Shown: positions 8,787-17,960 of the stretch, piece after piece
How positions within the stretch are numbered: position 1 is the first letter of the stretch
How the letters are laid out: the number at the start of each line of letters is the position of its first letter
From: an uncultured Fidelibacterota bacterium
Lineage (GTDB): Bacteria > Fidelibacterota > UBA8477 > JABMPR01
Length of the DNA stretch: 64,000 bases
NCBI GenBank assembly: GCA_937888365.1
Contig: CALBFA010000074.1
Coordinates: 1 to 64,000, forward strand
Direction of reading: 5' to 3'
Made by a program: the position numbers and the translations under genes
Notes under the pieces: model-generated
Seen by the model: only the letters and a program-made list of their open reading frames with translations
Databases searched by the model: none
What the model was told of the DNA's origin: nothing

Positions 8787-9221
8787 ATGGGTTTAGCATT
8801 GAATTTTGTACCTTATATTTTTAGAATACTGAGATACAACCGCTGGTTAATAGTCTTGATATTGCTATTCAATTCCGCGCTCTTTGCGAATAGCGATACC
8901 CTGTCTATCAGCATTACCATTCAAGATGCTGTTTCCACTGAAGATGTTTTTATCCCAGCAGAATATGCGCTTCACGCGCCTTTCCCGAATCCCTTCAATT
9001 CGGAAGTTAATTTCGTCATCGATATTCCTGAAAATACAATGGGCCAAATTGTCATATTAAATTTGTTGGGTCAAGAAATAGCAATTTTGCATGATGGCAA
9101 TTTACCACCTGGCCGATTTGCCTTTGCATGGAACGCGTCAAACTCTTCGTCTGGGATTTATTTCATCCAAATTAGATCGATTGCTTTCAATCGTGTGGAA
9201 AAAATTTCGCTGATTCGATAA
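8787..9221 (+). CDS. T9SS sorting-domain fragment with signal-like N terminus
   Basis: 144 residues in the same frame as the preceding gene, separated only by two stop codons. From about residue 36 it reads SDTLSISITIQDAVSTEDV, the kind of linker that ends Ig-like repeats, then a complete type A sorting domain: LHAPFPNPFNSEVNF, LLGQEIAILHDG, SGIYFIQIRS and a basic end. The first 35 residues contain a hydrophobic stretch (RWLIVLILLFNSALFAN) resembling a signal peptide. It is either the 3' part of the 7737 gene after a roughly 135-bp insertion or rearrangement, or a stand-alone tiny secreted protein. No good ribosome-binding site precedes the ATG, which favours a broken gene. Confidence 0.5.
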   Translation: MGLALNFVPYIFRILRYNRWLIVLILLFNSALFANSDTLSISITIQDAVSTEDVFIPAEYALHAPFPNPFNSEVNFVIDIPENTMGQIVILNLLGQEIAILHDGNLPPGRFAFAWNASNSSSGIYFIQIRSIAFNRVEKISLIR

Positions 9222-9259
9222 TATCAGTAAATATTCTTGGTTTATTCGTCTCATTTTGC

Positions 9260-9287
9260 TTGAAGCTTCCTTCACTTTCTTTATAAT
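9260..9287 (+). promoter_or_regulatory. Sigma-70-type promoter for greA-like gene
   Basis: TTGAAG (9260-9265), a 16-bp spacer and TATAAT (9282-9287), about 67 bp upstream of the ATG at 9354. Confidence 0.5.
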
Positions 9288-9353
9288 ACAAGCCTGCAAA
9301 TAACTAATGCTTATAGTGGCAGAAATTGACAACTCAAATTAAAGGCAATCCTA

Positions 9354-9812
9354 ATGATTTTTAGAAAAACATATAATTACATCACTAAAAAAATTGATAT
9401 GACCCAAGAGGACATTAAACAAAATTCAGCCGACATAAAGCGAGCTGCCGATCTAGGTGATTTGAAAGAAAATGCCGAGTATCATGCAGCGAAAGAAAGA
9501 CAAATTTTATTACATCACAATTTACAGCGTTTAGCAAACCAACTCAGTAATGAAGTAGTTGAACCTGAAGATATTGATACATCTATCGTTTCTTTCGGAA
9601 CGCGTGTTACTTACACAGATGGAACAACTAATATTACGGTTTCAATTGCGGGTTCAGCTGAATATGATCTAGATTTATTCAAGAATATCGTCACCGCTAC
9701 CTCTCCTTTTGCGAAAAAAATCCTTGGCAAAAAAGTGGGTGACTCAATCACCATGGATTTGCCTGCCGGTGAAAAAACATTCACTATTTTGGAAATTGCC
9801 CTTTTAGACTAA
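9354..9812 (+). CDS. greA: GreA/GreB-family transcription elongation factor
   Basis: 152 residues. The coiled-coil tip signature GDLKENAEYHAAKERQ is present with the acidic residues that enter the RNA polymerase secondary channel and stimulate transcript cleavage. The C-terminal FKBP-like domain ends with SPFAKKILGKKVGDS and FTILEI as in GreA. The N-terminal helix is shorter than in typical 158-residue GreA and lacks the usual LTxEGxxxLxxEL opening, so it may be a paralogous Gre factor. It is flanked by its own promoter and a terminator at 9848-9877. Confidence 0.85.
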   Translation: MIFRKTYNYITKKIDMTQEDIKQNSADIKRAADLGDLKENAEYHAAKERQILLHHNLQRLANQLSNEVVEPEDIDTSIVSFGTRVTYTDGTTNITVSIAGSAEYDLDLFKNIVTATSPFAKKILGKKVGDSITMDLPAGEKTFTILEIALLD

Positions 9813-9847
9813 CTGACATTCCACCCATAGGTGCTTGAGTAGCATTG

Positions 9848-9877
9848 AATAACGATGTAGAATACGTCGTTATTTTT
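9848..9877 (+). terminator. Intrinsic terminator after greA-like gene
   Basis: A stem AATAACGA (9848-9855) with TCGTTATT (9867-9874) running into a T tract, 36 bp after the stop codon. Confidence 0.7.
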
Positions 9878-9949
9878 AATGGTAGGTTCCACGATCTACG
9901 ATGTCTTTTATTCGATTTTTTCATTTCTCTAAAATTTACCCTTAATTAT

Positions 9950-9977
9950 TTGACTTTCATGTTCCCTGTGTTATATG
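9950..9977 (+). promoter_or_regulatory. Sigma-70-type promoter for ABC-F gene
   Basis: TTGACT (9950-9955), a 16-bp spacer and TATATG (9972-9977), 50 bp before the ATG at 10028. Confidence 0.45.
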
Positions 9978-10027
9978 AGCGCTAATGATACTAAATTCTA
10001 ACATTATTACATATTTAAGGACTTCAA

Positions 10028-11611
10028 ATGATTAGCACAAGTAATATAGGACTCACTTTTGGAGGCCGAAAACTATTTGATGAAGTTAATATCAAATTTA
10101 CACCTGGAAACTGCTATGGACTCATTGGCGCAAATGGAGCAGGCAAATCGACGTTTTTAAAACTTCTATCAGGAGATATTGAACACCAAGTCGGCACTGT
10201 TAACATTACACCGGGTCAACGATTGTCTGTTTTAAGACAAGACCATTTTGCCCATGAAGAAGAGACCGTAATTGATACAATTTTAATGGGAAACGATAAG
10301 TTGTTTAGCATCATGAAAGAAAAAGATACGATTTATATGAAACCCGATTTTTCTGACAAGGACGGGCTTCGTGCTGCTGAATTGGAAGGCGATTTTGCGG
10401 AAATGGGTGGATGGGAATCTGAAGGCGAAGCTTTAACATTGTTGGCTGGCTTAGGTTTAGGCTCTGAATATTCCGAAAAACGGATGAAAGAGTTAACAGG
10501 GCCTGAGAAAGTTAAAGTGCTACTTGCCCAAGCTATAAATGGTGACCCCGATATTTTACTGCTCGATGAACCAACCAATAACCTCGATATCAACGCTATT
10601 CAATGGCTTGAGAATTTTCTCCTCAAATTTAAAAATACGGTTATTGTTGTTTCTCATGATAGACATTTCTTAAATAAGGTTTGTACACATATCGCAGATA
10701 TTGATTACGGAAAAATTACAAGTTATACGGGAAATTATGACTTTTGGAGAGAGTCCAGTGCCCTCGCCGCAAGCCTACGAAATAATCAAAATAAAAAAGC
10801 TGAAGAAAAAGCAAAAGAACTCAAAGCATTTATTAGTCGATTTTCCGCAAATGCTTCCAAATCAAAACAAGCGACGTCTCGACAAAAACAACTGGATAAA
10901 TTGGAACTCGATGATTTACCAATCTCTACTCGTAAATACCCATTCGTTCATTTTGATGCGGAACGTGAAGCCGGAAAAGATGTTTTAACCGTTTCAGGTC
11001 TTACGAAATCAATCGATGGCGTAAAGATTCTCGATAATCTCAGCTTTACCATTTATAAAGGTGACAAGATTATTTTCTTAGGTGGCAATGATGTCGCACA
11101 AACGACCCTTTTTCAAATCTTAGCGGGTGAGATGGAACCTGATTCTGGGATTGTGAAATGGGGTGTCACGATTACCACCTCTTATTTCCCAAGAGATAAT
11201 GCCCAATTCTTCCAATCGGATGATCGCAATCTTATTAGCTGGCTTCGTCAATATTCGGATGATCAACATGAACCTTATATCCGCGGACTTCTAGGAAGAA
11301 TGCTATTTTCTGGAGATGATGCCCTTAAAATGATTAACGTATTGTCTGGAGGGGAACGCGTGAGATGTATGCTTTCAAAAATGATGATTTCAGGCGCTAA
11401 TGTTCTAATACTCGATGGGCCTACTAACCATCTTGATCTTGAAAGTATCACCGCCGTTAATGAGGGTTTGATTCGTTTTAAGGGAACCATATTATTTTCC
11501 TCCCATGACCACGAGTTTAATCAAACAGTCGCAAACAGAATCATCGACATTAATAGCCAAAAAACGGATATCACCTACACAACCTATGACGACTATCTAG
11601 GTTTAGAATAA
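10028..11611 (+). CDS. ybiT: YbiT-like ABC-F ATPase with degenerate second ATP site
   Basis: 527 residues with two ABC domains and no membrane segments, as in ABC-F translation factors that act at the ribosomal E site. It matches YbiT closely: YGLIGANGAGKST (Walker A, K40), LLLDEPTNNLD (Walker B, E181), the linker phrase FISRFSANASKSKQATSR, and a non-canonical first signature (ELTGPEKVK) that YbiT also has. The second domain keeps a normal signature LSGGERVR, but its Walker A reads GGNDVAQTT (Q358 for Lys) and the residue after the Walker B Asp463 is Gly464, not Glu. Site 1 therefore looks intact and site 2 catalytically dead. It has its own promoter and a strong terminator. Confidence 0.9.
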   Translation: MISTSNIGLTFGGRKLFDEVNIKFTPGNCYGLIGANGAGKSTFLKLLSGDIEHQVGTVNITPGQRLSVLRQDHFAHEEETVIDTILMGNDKLFSIMKEKDTIYMKPDFSDKDGLRAAELEGDFAEMGGWESEGEALTLLAGLGLGSEYSEKRMKELTGPEKVKVLLAQAINGDPDILLLDEPTNNLDINAIQWLENFLLKFKNTVIVVSHDRHFLNKVCTHIADIDYGKITSYTGNYDFWRESSALAASLRNNQNKKAEEKAKELKAFISRFSANASKSKQATSRQKQLDKLELDDLPISTRKYPFVHFDAEREAGKDVLTVSGLTKSIDGVKILDNLSFTIYKGDKIIFLGGNDVAQTTLFQILAGEMEPDSGIVKWGVTITTSYFPRDNAQFFQSDDRNLISWLRQYSDDQHEPYIRGLLGRMLFSGDDALKMINVLSGGERVRCMLSKMMISGANVLILDGPTNHLDLESITAVNEGLIRFKGTILFSSHDHEFNQTVANRIIDINSQKTDITYTTYDDYLGLE

Positions 11612-11613
11612 AC

Positions 11614-11652
11614 GCTAATAAAAAAGGGGCAAACGGCCCCTTTTTTATTAGC
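11614..11652. terminator. Bidirectional terminator between convergent genes
   Basis: A perfect 17-bp stem (11614-11630 with 11636-11652) with a 5-nt loop, and A and T runs on both sides. It lies between the ABC-F gene (plus) and the lipoprotein gene ending at 11669 (minus). Confidence 0.9.
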
Positions 11653-11668
11653 ATTATTTTTAGGAAAT

Positions 11669-12298
11669 CTAGGGCGTTATCGTTGAATCAGTCTTTGTTT
11701 CTTCTGCAGGAATAACCTCATCCTCTTTTTCAAGAGGGATAATGTCTGGCTCCGTTTCTAAAATTGGTGCTGTTTTCACATCTTCTTCAACTTTATTAGG
11801 TTTTGCCTGAAGCTCATCAAGATAGGGTTTTGGTCTATAACCACTAAGTGCCGTTATTATTGTTTCTAAACTAATATTAGGTACCGCTCGAACCGCTCTA
11901 TATAACTTATCTTGTACGGTTGAGTAATACTGTAAATCTTCATTTATGGTGATAATACTATTTTCATTATTTTGAATACTGTTATTAATAAGTTCAATAT
12001 CTTCATATAATTTTTTCTGCATGACCTTGCTCTCTTCCAACAAAGCAAAAACATCCTCCTGAGCTCTTAATAAGCTGTCAGCTACATTATTAACAATCAG
12101 AGTCACTTCTACAATAACGCTATCAATTTTTTCATCTAATGCGCCAGCAATTAAAGAATCAACTCTTTCAGAAATTGTATCATCTACGTACTTTTCACTT
12201 GCCAAAACATATTGTGGCGGTAATGGGATTGGAATATACGTACAGGAAATACTACCCAGGCTTAGCGATACTAGCAATAATACTTTTATTTTACTCAT
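11669..12298 (-). CDS. Small coiled-coil lipoprotein
   Basis: 209 residues from the ATG at 12298, which is preceded by GAGGGT; eight extra residues would be added from an ATG at 12322. The N terminus is a lipoprotein signal ending LGSISC. The mature part has long helical stretches rich in Ile/Leu and Asp/Glu (SLIAGALDEKIDSVIVEV, YEDIELINNSIQNNENSI), likely coiled coil, and an acidic Pro/Glu-rich tail that may be unfolded. I do not recognise a family; a periplasmic structural or tethering role is conceivable. It converges on the ABC-F gene. Confidence 0.75.
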   Translation of the reverse strand: MSKIKVLLLVSLSLGSISCTYIPIPLPPQYVLASEKYVDDTISERVDSLIAGALDEKIDSVIVEVTLIVNNVADSLLRAQEDVFALLEESKVMQKKLYEDIELINNSIQNNENSIITINEDLQYYSTVQDKLYRAVRAVPNISLETIITALSGYRPKPYLDELQAKPNKVEEDVKTAPILETEPDIIPLEKEDEVIPAEETKTDSTITP

Positions 12299-12567
12299 GT
12301 TGACCCTCTTTCTCATTTTCAAATTTTATACCCTCGAGAACCTAAAAAATATAGGTCCTTATAAAACAATAATTTTTTAAAAAATTATAATTCGTTTCCT
12401 TTAAACACAATGATAAAAACAATATCAGATTCGAAACTGCTCCTTTAATGAAAATTAGGGTCGAACCCGATAAAGCAATTATTACCCACTATCTTATCAA
12501 AAATTATGCAACAAAAGATTGATGACTTGATACCACTTTCTCTTATGTTATCCCAAAAGCGAAAAAC

Positions 12568-15500
12568 GTGAAAAACTATCATAAATTACATAAAATAATT
12601 AATCAAAAAATTCTCGTTCTAGATGGCGCTATGGGAACGATGATTCAATCTTACCAGTTTAAAGAAAATGACTATCGTGGCCAATTATTCCGTAAACATC
12701 CTATTGACCTAAAAGGAAATAGCGACGTCTTGAATCTGACTCAGTCTGACGCCATCAAAGCCATCCATCGGGCGTATCTTGATGCTGGGGCAGATATTAT
12801 TGAGACTAATACATTTAATGGAACAGAAATTTCTCAAAGAGAATATGGTCTTCAGCATAAAGTCAATGAGATGAATTTTCGCGGTGCTCAATTGGCTCGC
12901 CAAGCCCTTGACCAATATCTCATCGAGTTCCCTTCTGAACAAAAGTTTGTTTGCGGATCAATGGGACCCACCAGTACAACGGCGTCTTTATCGCCTGACG
13001 TAATGAGACCCGCTCATCGCACTATCACCTTTGATGAATTATATGACGCATACAAAAATCAAGCTGAAAATCTCATTAAAGGCGGTGTCGATGTCTTAAT
13101 GGTGGAAACCATTTTTGATACGCTAAATGCAAAAGCCGCACTTATGGCAATTCAGGATTATAAACAAGAAAATAATATTAATATTCCGGTGATGGCTTCT
13201 GTCACGGTTTCAGATGGAAGCGGTCGAACGCTTTCAGGACAGACTTTAGAAGCTTTCTGGACGTCGATTCGTCATTTCGACCTATTTTCCGTAGGCTTAA
13301 ATTGTAGTTTTGGTGTTGAACTCCTCAAACCCTATCTCAGAACCTTTAACAAACTAGCGGAAACGCGCATCAGCATTCATCCAAACGCCGGACTTCCAAA
13401 TATTATGGGAGAGTATGATGACTCACCTCGCTATATGGCAGAATCAATAGCTGATTTTGCACAAGAAGGTTGGGTCAATATTGTGGGAGGATGCTGTGGC
13501 TCAACACCTAAACATATTTCCGCCATAAAAAAGGCTGTCGAAAATCTCAACCCTAGGCCTCTTCCATCTAAAAACCATACAAGCGTTTTGAGTGGATTAG
13601 AACGATTATTTCTCGACGAATCGAGTAATTTCTTTAATATCGGTGAACGGACCAATATCGCCGGATCATCTCAATTTAAAAAACTCCTGAAAAATAATGA
13701 CTTTGAAAAAGCAAGCAATGTTGCCCGACAACAAATCGAAAATGGCGCTCAAATCATTGATATAAACGTCGATGATGATCTACTTGATGGATTAACAACG
13801 ATGGAAACGCTTATTCGTACCTTCTCCTCCGACCCTGCTGTCGCTCGTGTACCCTTTATGATTGATTCGTCCAATTGGGAAATTATTGAATGCGCGTTAA
13901 AAAATATTCAAGGGAAAACCATCGTAAATTCCATCAGTTTAAAGGACGGCGAAGAAGCTTTTCTGGAAAAAGCACGTCGTGCTAAAAAATTTGGTGCCGC
14001 CGTTGTTGTAATGGCTTTTGACGAAAAGGGACAGGCTGACACATACGAAAAACGTGTCGCCATTTGTAAACGAGCTTACGAATTACTTGTAAATCAAATC
14101 AATTTCTTAGCCGAGGATATTATTTTTGATGTCAATGTTTTTGCCATTGCAACAGGCATCCCCGAACATGACCATTATGCAAAAGATTTTATAGAAACCG
14201 TCCGCACGCTCAAAGCGCTCTTTCCGCTTGTTCATTTTAGTGGAGGCATTTCGAACCTTTCTTTCTCTTTTCGACAAAATCCTCCCATTCGAAAAGCCAT
14301 GCACTCCATTTTTCTTTATCATGCGATTCAAGCGGGTCTCGATATGGGGATTGTGAATCCAGGGCAACTCTGGATTTATGATAAAATCCCAAATGACATG
14401 AAAATTATTATTGAAAATGTAGTTTTGGGTAAATCAAAAACACCCGCGGAAGATTTGATTGCATTAGCAAATGGACAAATGGACATTCAGGCAGATAAGA
14501 TCGACGCAGCTGTTTGGAAAAATTTAGACCTTGAAGAACGAATTCATTATCAATTAGTCGAAGGTTTGAGCGATCAAATTGAAAATGATGCCCTTGCCGC
14601 ATACGAAAAACTCAAATCAGCCCTCGCTGTTATCGAAGGCCCTCTCATGTCTGGCATGAATCAAGTGGGCGATTTATTTGGCTCTGGAAAAATGTTTCTT
14701 CCTCAAGTCGTCAAAAGTGCACGTGTGATGAAAAAGGCTGTCGCCGTTTTAGAGCCCTTTATGTTGGACGGCGATGATGAGAACGCGAATAAACCTGTCA
14801 TTGTAATGGCGACTGTGAAAGGCGATGTCCACGATATTGGGAAAAATATCGTTTCTGTCGTTTTAAGCGCGAATGGTTTCGCGATTCACGATCTAGGCGT
14901 TATGACATCGCTTGACTCTATTCTAAAAGCGATTCAAAATCCAAATGTCGTAGCCCTCGGATTAAGCGGACTTATTACGCCTTCCCTGTTTGAAATGATT
15001 GACGTTGCGAAAGAACTGGAGAAAATTGGATCAAAAATGCCATTATTAATTGGAGGAGCAACAACGTCAAAAACACACACAGCTGTGCGGATTGACAAGG
15101 AATATTCGGGTCTCGTTGTGCATGTAAAAGATGCCAGTCGCGCAATTCCTGTGCTTCAATCCATACAAACCAAGAGCCAGTATGATGACTATCTTCGGAG
15201 CACAAAATCAACTTATCATAGGCTTCGCCATCAATATCTCAATTTAGAGAAGCAAAAAGTTTTGGCGACCTTCAACCAAATTCAAAACCAAAAATTCAAC
15301 CCCGTAAAAGCCGAGGATGTTTCGGTACCTAAAAATATTGGGATGCAAGTTTGGGAATCCATTCCTCTCGAAACGCTGGTCGATTTTATTGATTGGACGC
15401 CTTTTTTCCTGAGCTGGAATCTAAAAGGAAAATATCCGAAAATCCTTAATCATGACGAATATGGTAAAGAAGCTCAAAAAATTAAAATGGATGCTGACGC

Positions 15501-16224
15501 ATTAATTAAAGAACTTATACTTAAGAAACTGGGCGGGATTTCAGCCGTCGTCGGTATTTTCCCAACTCAAAAAAGTGGTGATGATGTTATCATAATGGCC
15601 GAACATGGACAAAGCGAGTTGGGTATATTTCACTTTTTACGACAACAAGAAATACGATCGACTGATCAAAAATATATTTCATTATCAGACTACCTTTTCG
15701 ACAATGACTTCATCGGCTTTTTTACATCAACGGCTGGTTTGGGACTGGAAATACTCATTTCCGAAAGCCAAAATAGTGGCGATGATTATCGTGTTATGAT
15801 GCTTAAAGCCTTGGGTGATCGCCTTGCAGAAGCGGCGACGGAATGGCTTCATTATAAAGTCAGGACAGAGCTTTGGGGCTTTTCTCCCAATGAGAGTTTA
15901 TCAATCGATGAATTAATTTTGGGGAAATATCAAGGCAGCCGCCCCGCCGTTGGTTATCCTTCTTGTCCCGACCATACAGAAAAAGAGCTCATTTGGAAAC
16001 TTCTCGATGTTAAAAATAATACAGGCGCGTCCCTAACGTCATCCTACGCTATGACGCCTCAAGCAACAGTTTCAGGATGGATATTTTCACATCCAAAGGC
16101 ACAATATTTCAATTTAGGAAAAATTGGAGTGGATCAATTTTCGGACTATGCAAAGCGCAAAAATATGCCCAAAGACGAGTTGACTAAATGGCTCGCACCT
16201 CATTTAATTGATAATGATTCATAA
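12568..16224 (+). CDS. metH: Cobalamin-dependent methionine synthase
   Basis: 1218 residues from a GTG start, close to E. coli MetH (1227). Domains in order: homocysteine methyltransferase barrel (about 1-330) with zinc ligands C246 (GLNCSFG) and C309/C310 (GGCCGST); folate-binding barrel (about 345-640, starting NIGERTNIAGS); cobalamin cap and Rossmann domain (about 650-890) with H755 in DVHDIGKN, the lower axial ligand to B12; and the SAM-binding activation domain (about 900-1218, with RPAVGYPSCPDHTEK). It transfers a methyl group from methyltetrahydrofolate to homocysteine. metF follows 41 bp downstream and supplies the folate substrate. I looked for a cobalamin or SAM riboswitch upstream and saw none. 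Confidence 0.97.
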   Translation: MKNYHKLHKIINQKILVLDGAMGTMIQSYQFKENDYRGQLFRKHPIDLKGNSDVLNLTQSDAIKAIHRAYLDAGADIIETNTFNGTEISQREYGLQHKVNEMNFRGAQLARQALDQYLIEFPSEQKFVCGSMGPTSTTASLSPDVMRPAHRTITFDELYDAYKNQAENLIKGGVDVLMVETIFDTLNAKAALMAIQDYKQENNINIPVMASVTVSDGSGRTLSGQTLEAFWTSIRHFDLFSVGLNCSFGVELLKPYLRTFNKLAETRISIHPNAGLPNIMGEYDDSPRYMAESIADFAQEGWVNIVGGCCGSTPKHISAIKKAVENLNPRPLPSKNHTSVLSGLERLFLDESSNFFNIGERTNIAGSSQFKKLLKNNDFEKASNVARQQIENGAQIIDINVDDDLLDGLTTMETLIRTFSSDPAVARVPFMIDSSNWEIIECALKNIQGKTIVNSISLKDGEEAFLEKARRAKKFGAAVVVMAFDEKGQADTYEKRVAICKRAYELLVNQINFLAEDIIFDVNVFAIATGIPEHDHYAKDFIETVRTLKALFPLVHFSGGISNLSFSFRQNPPIRKAMHSIFLYHAIQAGLDMGIVNPGQLWIYDKIPNDMKIIIENVVLGKSKTPAEDLIALANGQMDIQADKIDAAVWKNLDLEERIHYQLVEGLSDQIENDALAAYEKLKSALAVIEGPLMSGMNQVGDLFGSGKMFLPQVVKSARVMKKAVAVLEPFMLDGDDENANKPVIVMATVKGDVHDIGKNIVSVVLSANGFAIHDLGVMTSLDSILKAIQNPNVVALGLSGLITPSLFEMIDVAKELEKIGSKMPLLIGGATTSKTHTAVRIDKEYSGLVVHVKDASRAIPVLQSIQTKSQYDDYLRSTKSTYHRLRHQYLNLEKQKVLATFNQIQNQKFNPVKAEDVSVPKNIGMQVWESIPLETLVDFIDWTPFFLSWNLKGKYPKILNHDEYGKEAQKIKMDADALIKELILKKLGGISAVVGIFPTQKSGDDVIIMAEHGQSELGIFHFLRQQEIRSTDQKYISLSDYLFDNDFIGFFTSTAGLGLEILISESQNSGDDYRVMMLKALGDRLAEAATEWLHYKVRTELWGFSPNESLSIDELILGKYQGSRPAVGYPSCPDHTEKELIWKLLDVKNNTGASLTSSYAMTPQATVSGWIFSHPKAQYFNLGKIGVDQFSDYAKRKNMPKDELTKWLAPHLIDNDS

Positions 16225-16265
16225 AGATATTATTTTAACTACCATAATTCGACATAGGAAACAAA

Positions 16266-17210
16266 ATGAAAGTTATTGAACATCTTGATCGTGCGAAAAA
16301 TCCTCTTTTTTCCTATGAAATAATTCCGCCAATTAGAGGACGCAATGCAAGTGAACTCATCGAAATTGTATCGGCTCTCGAACCTTTGCACCCGCCTTTT
16401 ATCGACGTAACAAGCCACTCCGCCGAAGCCCAATACGAAGAGTTGCCCGATGGAACGATTCATCGGAAAATAAAGAAAAAACGGCCTGGTACCGTATCGA
16501 TATGTGGCATTATACAGAATCGATTTAAAATTGACACCGTCGCCCACCTTCTCTGCAATGGTTTTACACGTGAAGAAACGGAAGATGCAATCATTGAGTT
16601 GAATTACCTTGGAATTCAAAACGTATTAGCCATCCACGGTGACGCTGTTAATTACCGAAAGAAAATTGCTGATGATCGAAGCGTTAATCAATATACTTCT
16701 CAACTAGTGAAGCAAATATCGGATCTTCGCAAAGGGCAATTTTTAGACGAAATTGATGACGCCGACCCAATAGATTTTTGCATCGGTGTTGGTGGATATC
16801 CTGAAAAGCATTTTGAATCACCGAATCTCAACATGGATCTTCGATATTTAAAAGCAAAAATCGATGCTGGTGCTGATTATATCGTGACTCAAATGTTTTT
16901 TGATAATCAACATTTTTTTGATTTCGAAAAACGATGTCGTGAAGCAGGCATTACAGTGCCAATAATTCCAGGCTTAAAAATTTTGAGCAATTCCAAACAA
17001 TTGACGTCGATTCCAAAATATTTTCATATCGATATCCCTGATACGTTTACGAAAGAAATCCTCGAGAATAGACAATATTCAAAAACAATAGGACTTGAAT
17101 GGGCAACAAAACAAGTCGCTGATCTTTTGGCTCATGGGGTAAAAAACGTTCATTTTTATATCATGAATTCAACAAAGTCTGTATCTCAACTTGTTAAAAC
17201 TTTTCTTTAA
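16266..17210 (+). CDS. metF: Methylenetetrahydrofolate reductase
   Basis: 314 residues; single FAD-binding TIM barrel of the MetF family. The opening LFSYEIIPPIRG carries the catalytic Glu region, ALEPLHPPFIDVTSHS and LGIQNVLAIHGD are family phrases, and DAGADYIVTQMFFDN and ITVPIIPGLKIL complete the barrel. It reduces 5,10-methylene- to 5-methyl-tetrahydrofolate, the methyl donor for the adjacent MetH, so the pair forms the last two steps of methionine synthesis. Probably co-transcribed with metH. Confidence 0.95.
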   Translation: MKVIEHLDRAKNPLFSYEIIPPIRGRNASELIEIVSALEPLHPPFIDVTSHSAEAQYEELPDGTIHRKIKKKRPGTVSICGIIQNRFKIDTVAHLLCNGFTREETEDAIIELNYLGIQNVLAIHGDAVNYRKKIADDRSVNQYTSQLVKQISDLRKGQFLDEIDDADPIDFCIGVGGYPEKHFESPNLNMDLRYLKAKIDAGADYIVTQMFFDNQHFFDFEKRCREAGITVPIIPGLKILSNSKQLTSIPKYFHIDIPDTFTKEILENRQYSKTIGLEWATKQVADLLAHGVKNVHFYIMNSTKSVSQLVKTFL

Positions 17211-17311
17211 TTAAAATTGGTTTTTATGCAAGACATCGCGTTATCTTTTCTCACATAATATTTGTAATTGAATCATATTTTTTGCTTTACATCGGTTTTC
17301 TGATTTATATC

Positions 17312-17343
17312 TTGGAAACGATATGAATGAAATACGTTTCCAA
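17312..17343 (+). promoter_or_regulatory. Palindromic operator overlapping TetR start
   Basis: A perfect 9-bp inverted repeat TTGGAAACG (17312-17320) and CGTTTCCAA (17335-17343) with a 14-bp spacer. The right arm ends on the A of the ATG of the TetR-family gene, so binding would block initiation. This is the arrangement expected for autoregulation. Confidence 0.65.
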
Positions 17344-17960
17344 TGAACCCCGAAGAAACCAAGCAAAAAGAGTTAATCTTAAGGGAAAGCATTATTTCCA
17401 TTCTCCAAGGTGGGGTTAAAAATTTTACGATTGATTCTTTTGCGCAAGGTCTTGGAATGGCAAAAAAAACAATTTATAAATTTTTCCCTTCTAAAGAGAA
17501 TCTTATTGAATATACGCTCATGCATTATCTTAATAATTTGGTCGTAAACCGCACTCATAAACTGATGGAATCGGATGAAAACGCCGCGATTCAATTCTAC
17601 AAAGTCAATGAAATCGCTATTCAAACACTCAAATTATTATCAACGGCACGCGTTTCTGAAATTAAAGGGAAATATCCGTCAATATGGAAAAAAATAGAAA
17701 AATTTCGACAAGATCGGCGCAATGAACTACTCATCATTTTGGATAGAGCAAAAACACAAGATTTATTAATGCCAGGCGTTGACCCTGTTACCGCGGCTGA
17801 TGTCTTTGTAGGTATTATTCAAGCCACATTACAGCCCGAGGTTTTACTGCGGAACAATTTGGAGCCAGGAGAGACAGCCAAATCAATTGTAGAAATATTT
17901 ACGAGGGGTATTTTTATACCCGAAAGTTTAAAGGAGATACATAATCTTTATGAAAAATAA
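17343..17960 (+). CDS. TetR/AcrR family transcriptional regulator
   Basis: 205 residues. The N-terminal helix-turn-helix is typical of TetR: VKNFTIDSFAQGLGMAKKTIYKFFPSKENLIEY (read as two pieces around GMAKKT). The all-helical C-terminal ligand domain is unassigned. It is the first gene of an operon with an RND pump, a LolA-like protein and an outer-membrane protein; its stop overlaps the pump start by 11 bp. An inverted repeat sits exactly over its start codon, so it probably represses its own operon and is released by a hydrophobic ligand. Confidence 0.9.
   Translation: MNPEETKQKELILRESIISILQGGVKNFTIDSFAQGLGMAKKTIYKFFPSKENLIEYTLMHYLNNLVVNRTHKLMESDENAAIQFYKVNEIAIQTLKLLSTARVSEIKGKYPSIWKKIEKFRQDRRNELLIILDRAKTQDLLMPGVDPVTAADVFVGIIQATLQPEVLLRNNLEPGETAKSIVEIFTRGIFIPESLKEIHNLYEK

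Noticed and set aside
12323-12567. Cobalamin or SAM riboswitch upstream of metH
   Set aside because: No B12-box-like GCCACTG and no SAM-type core or terminator hairpin could be found in the 245 bp.
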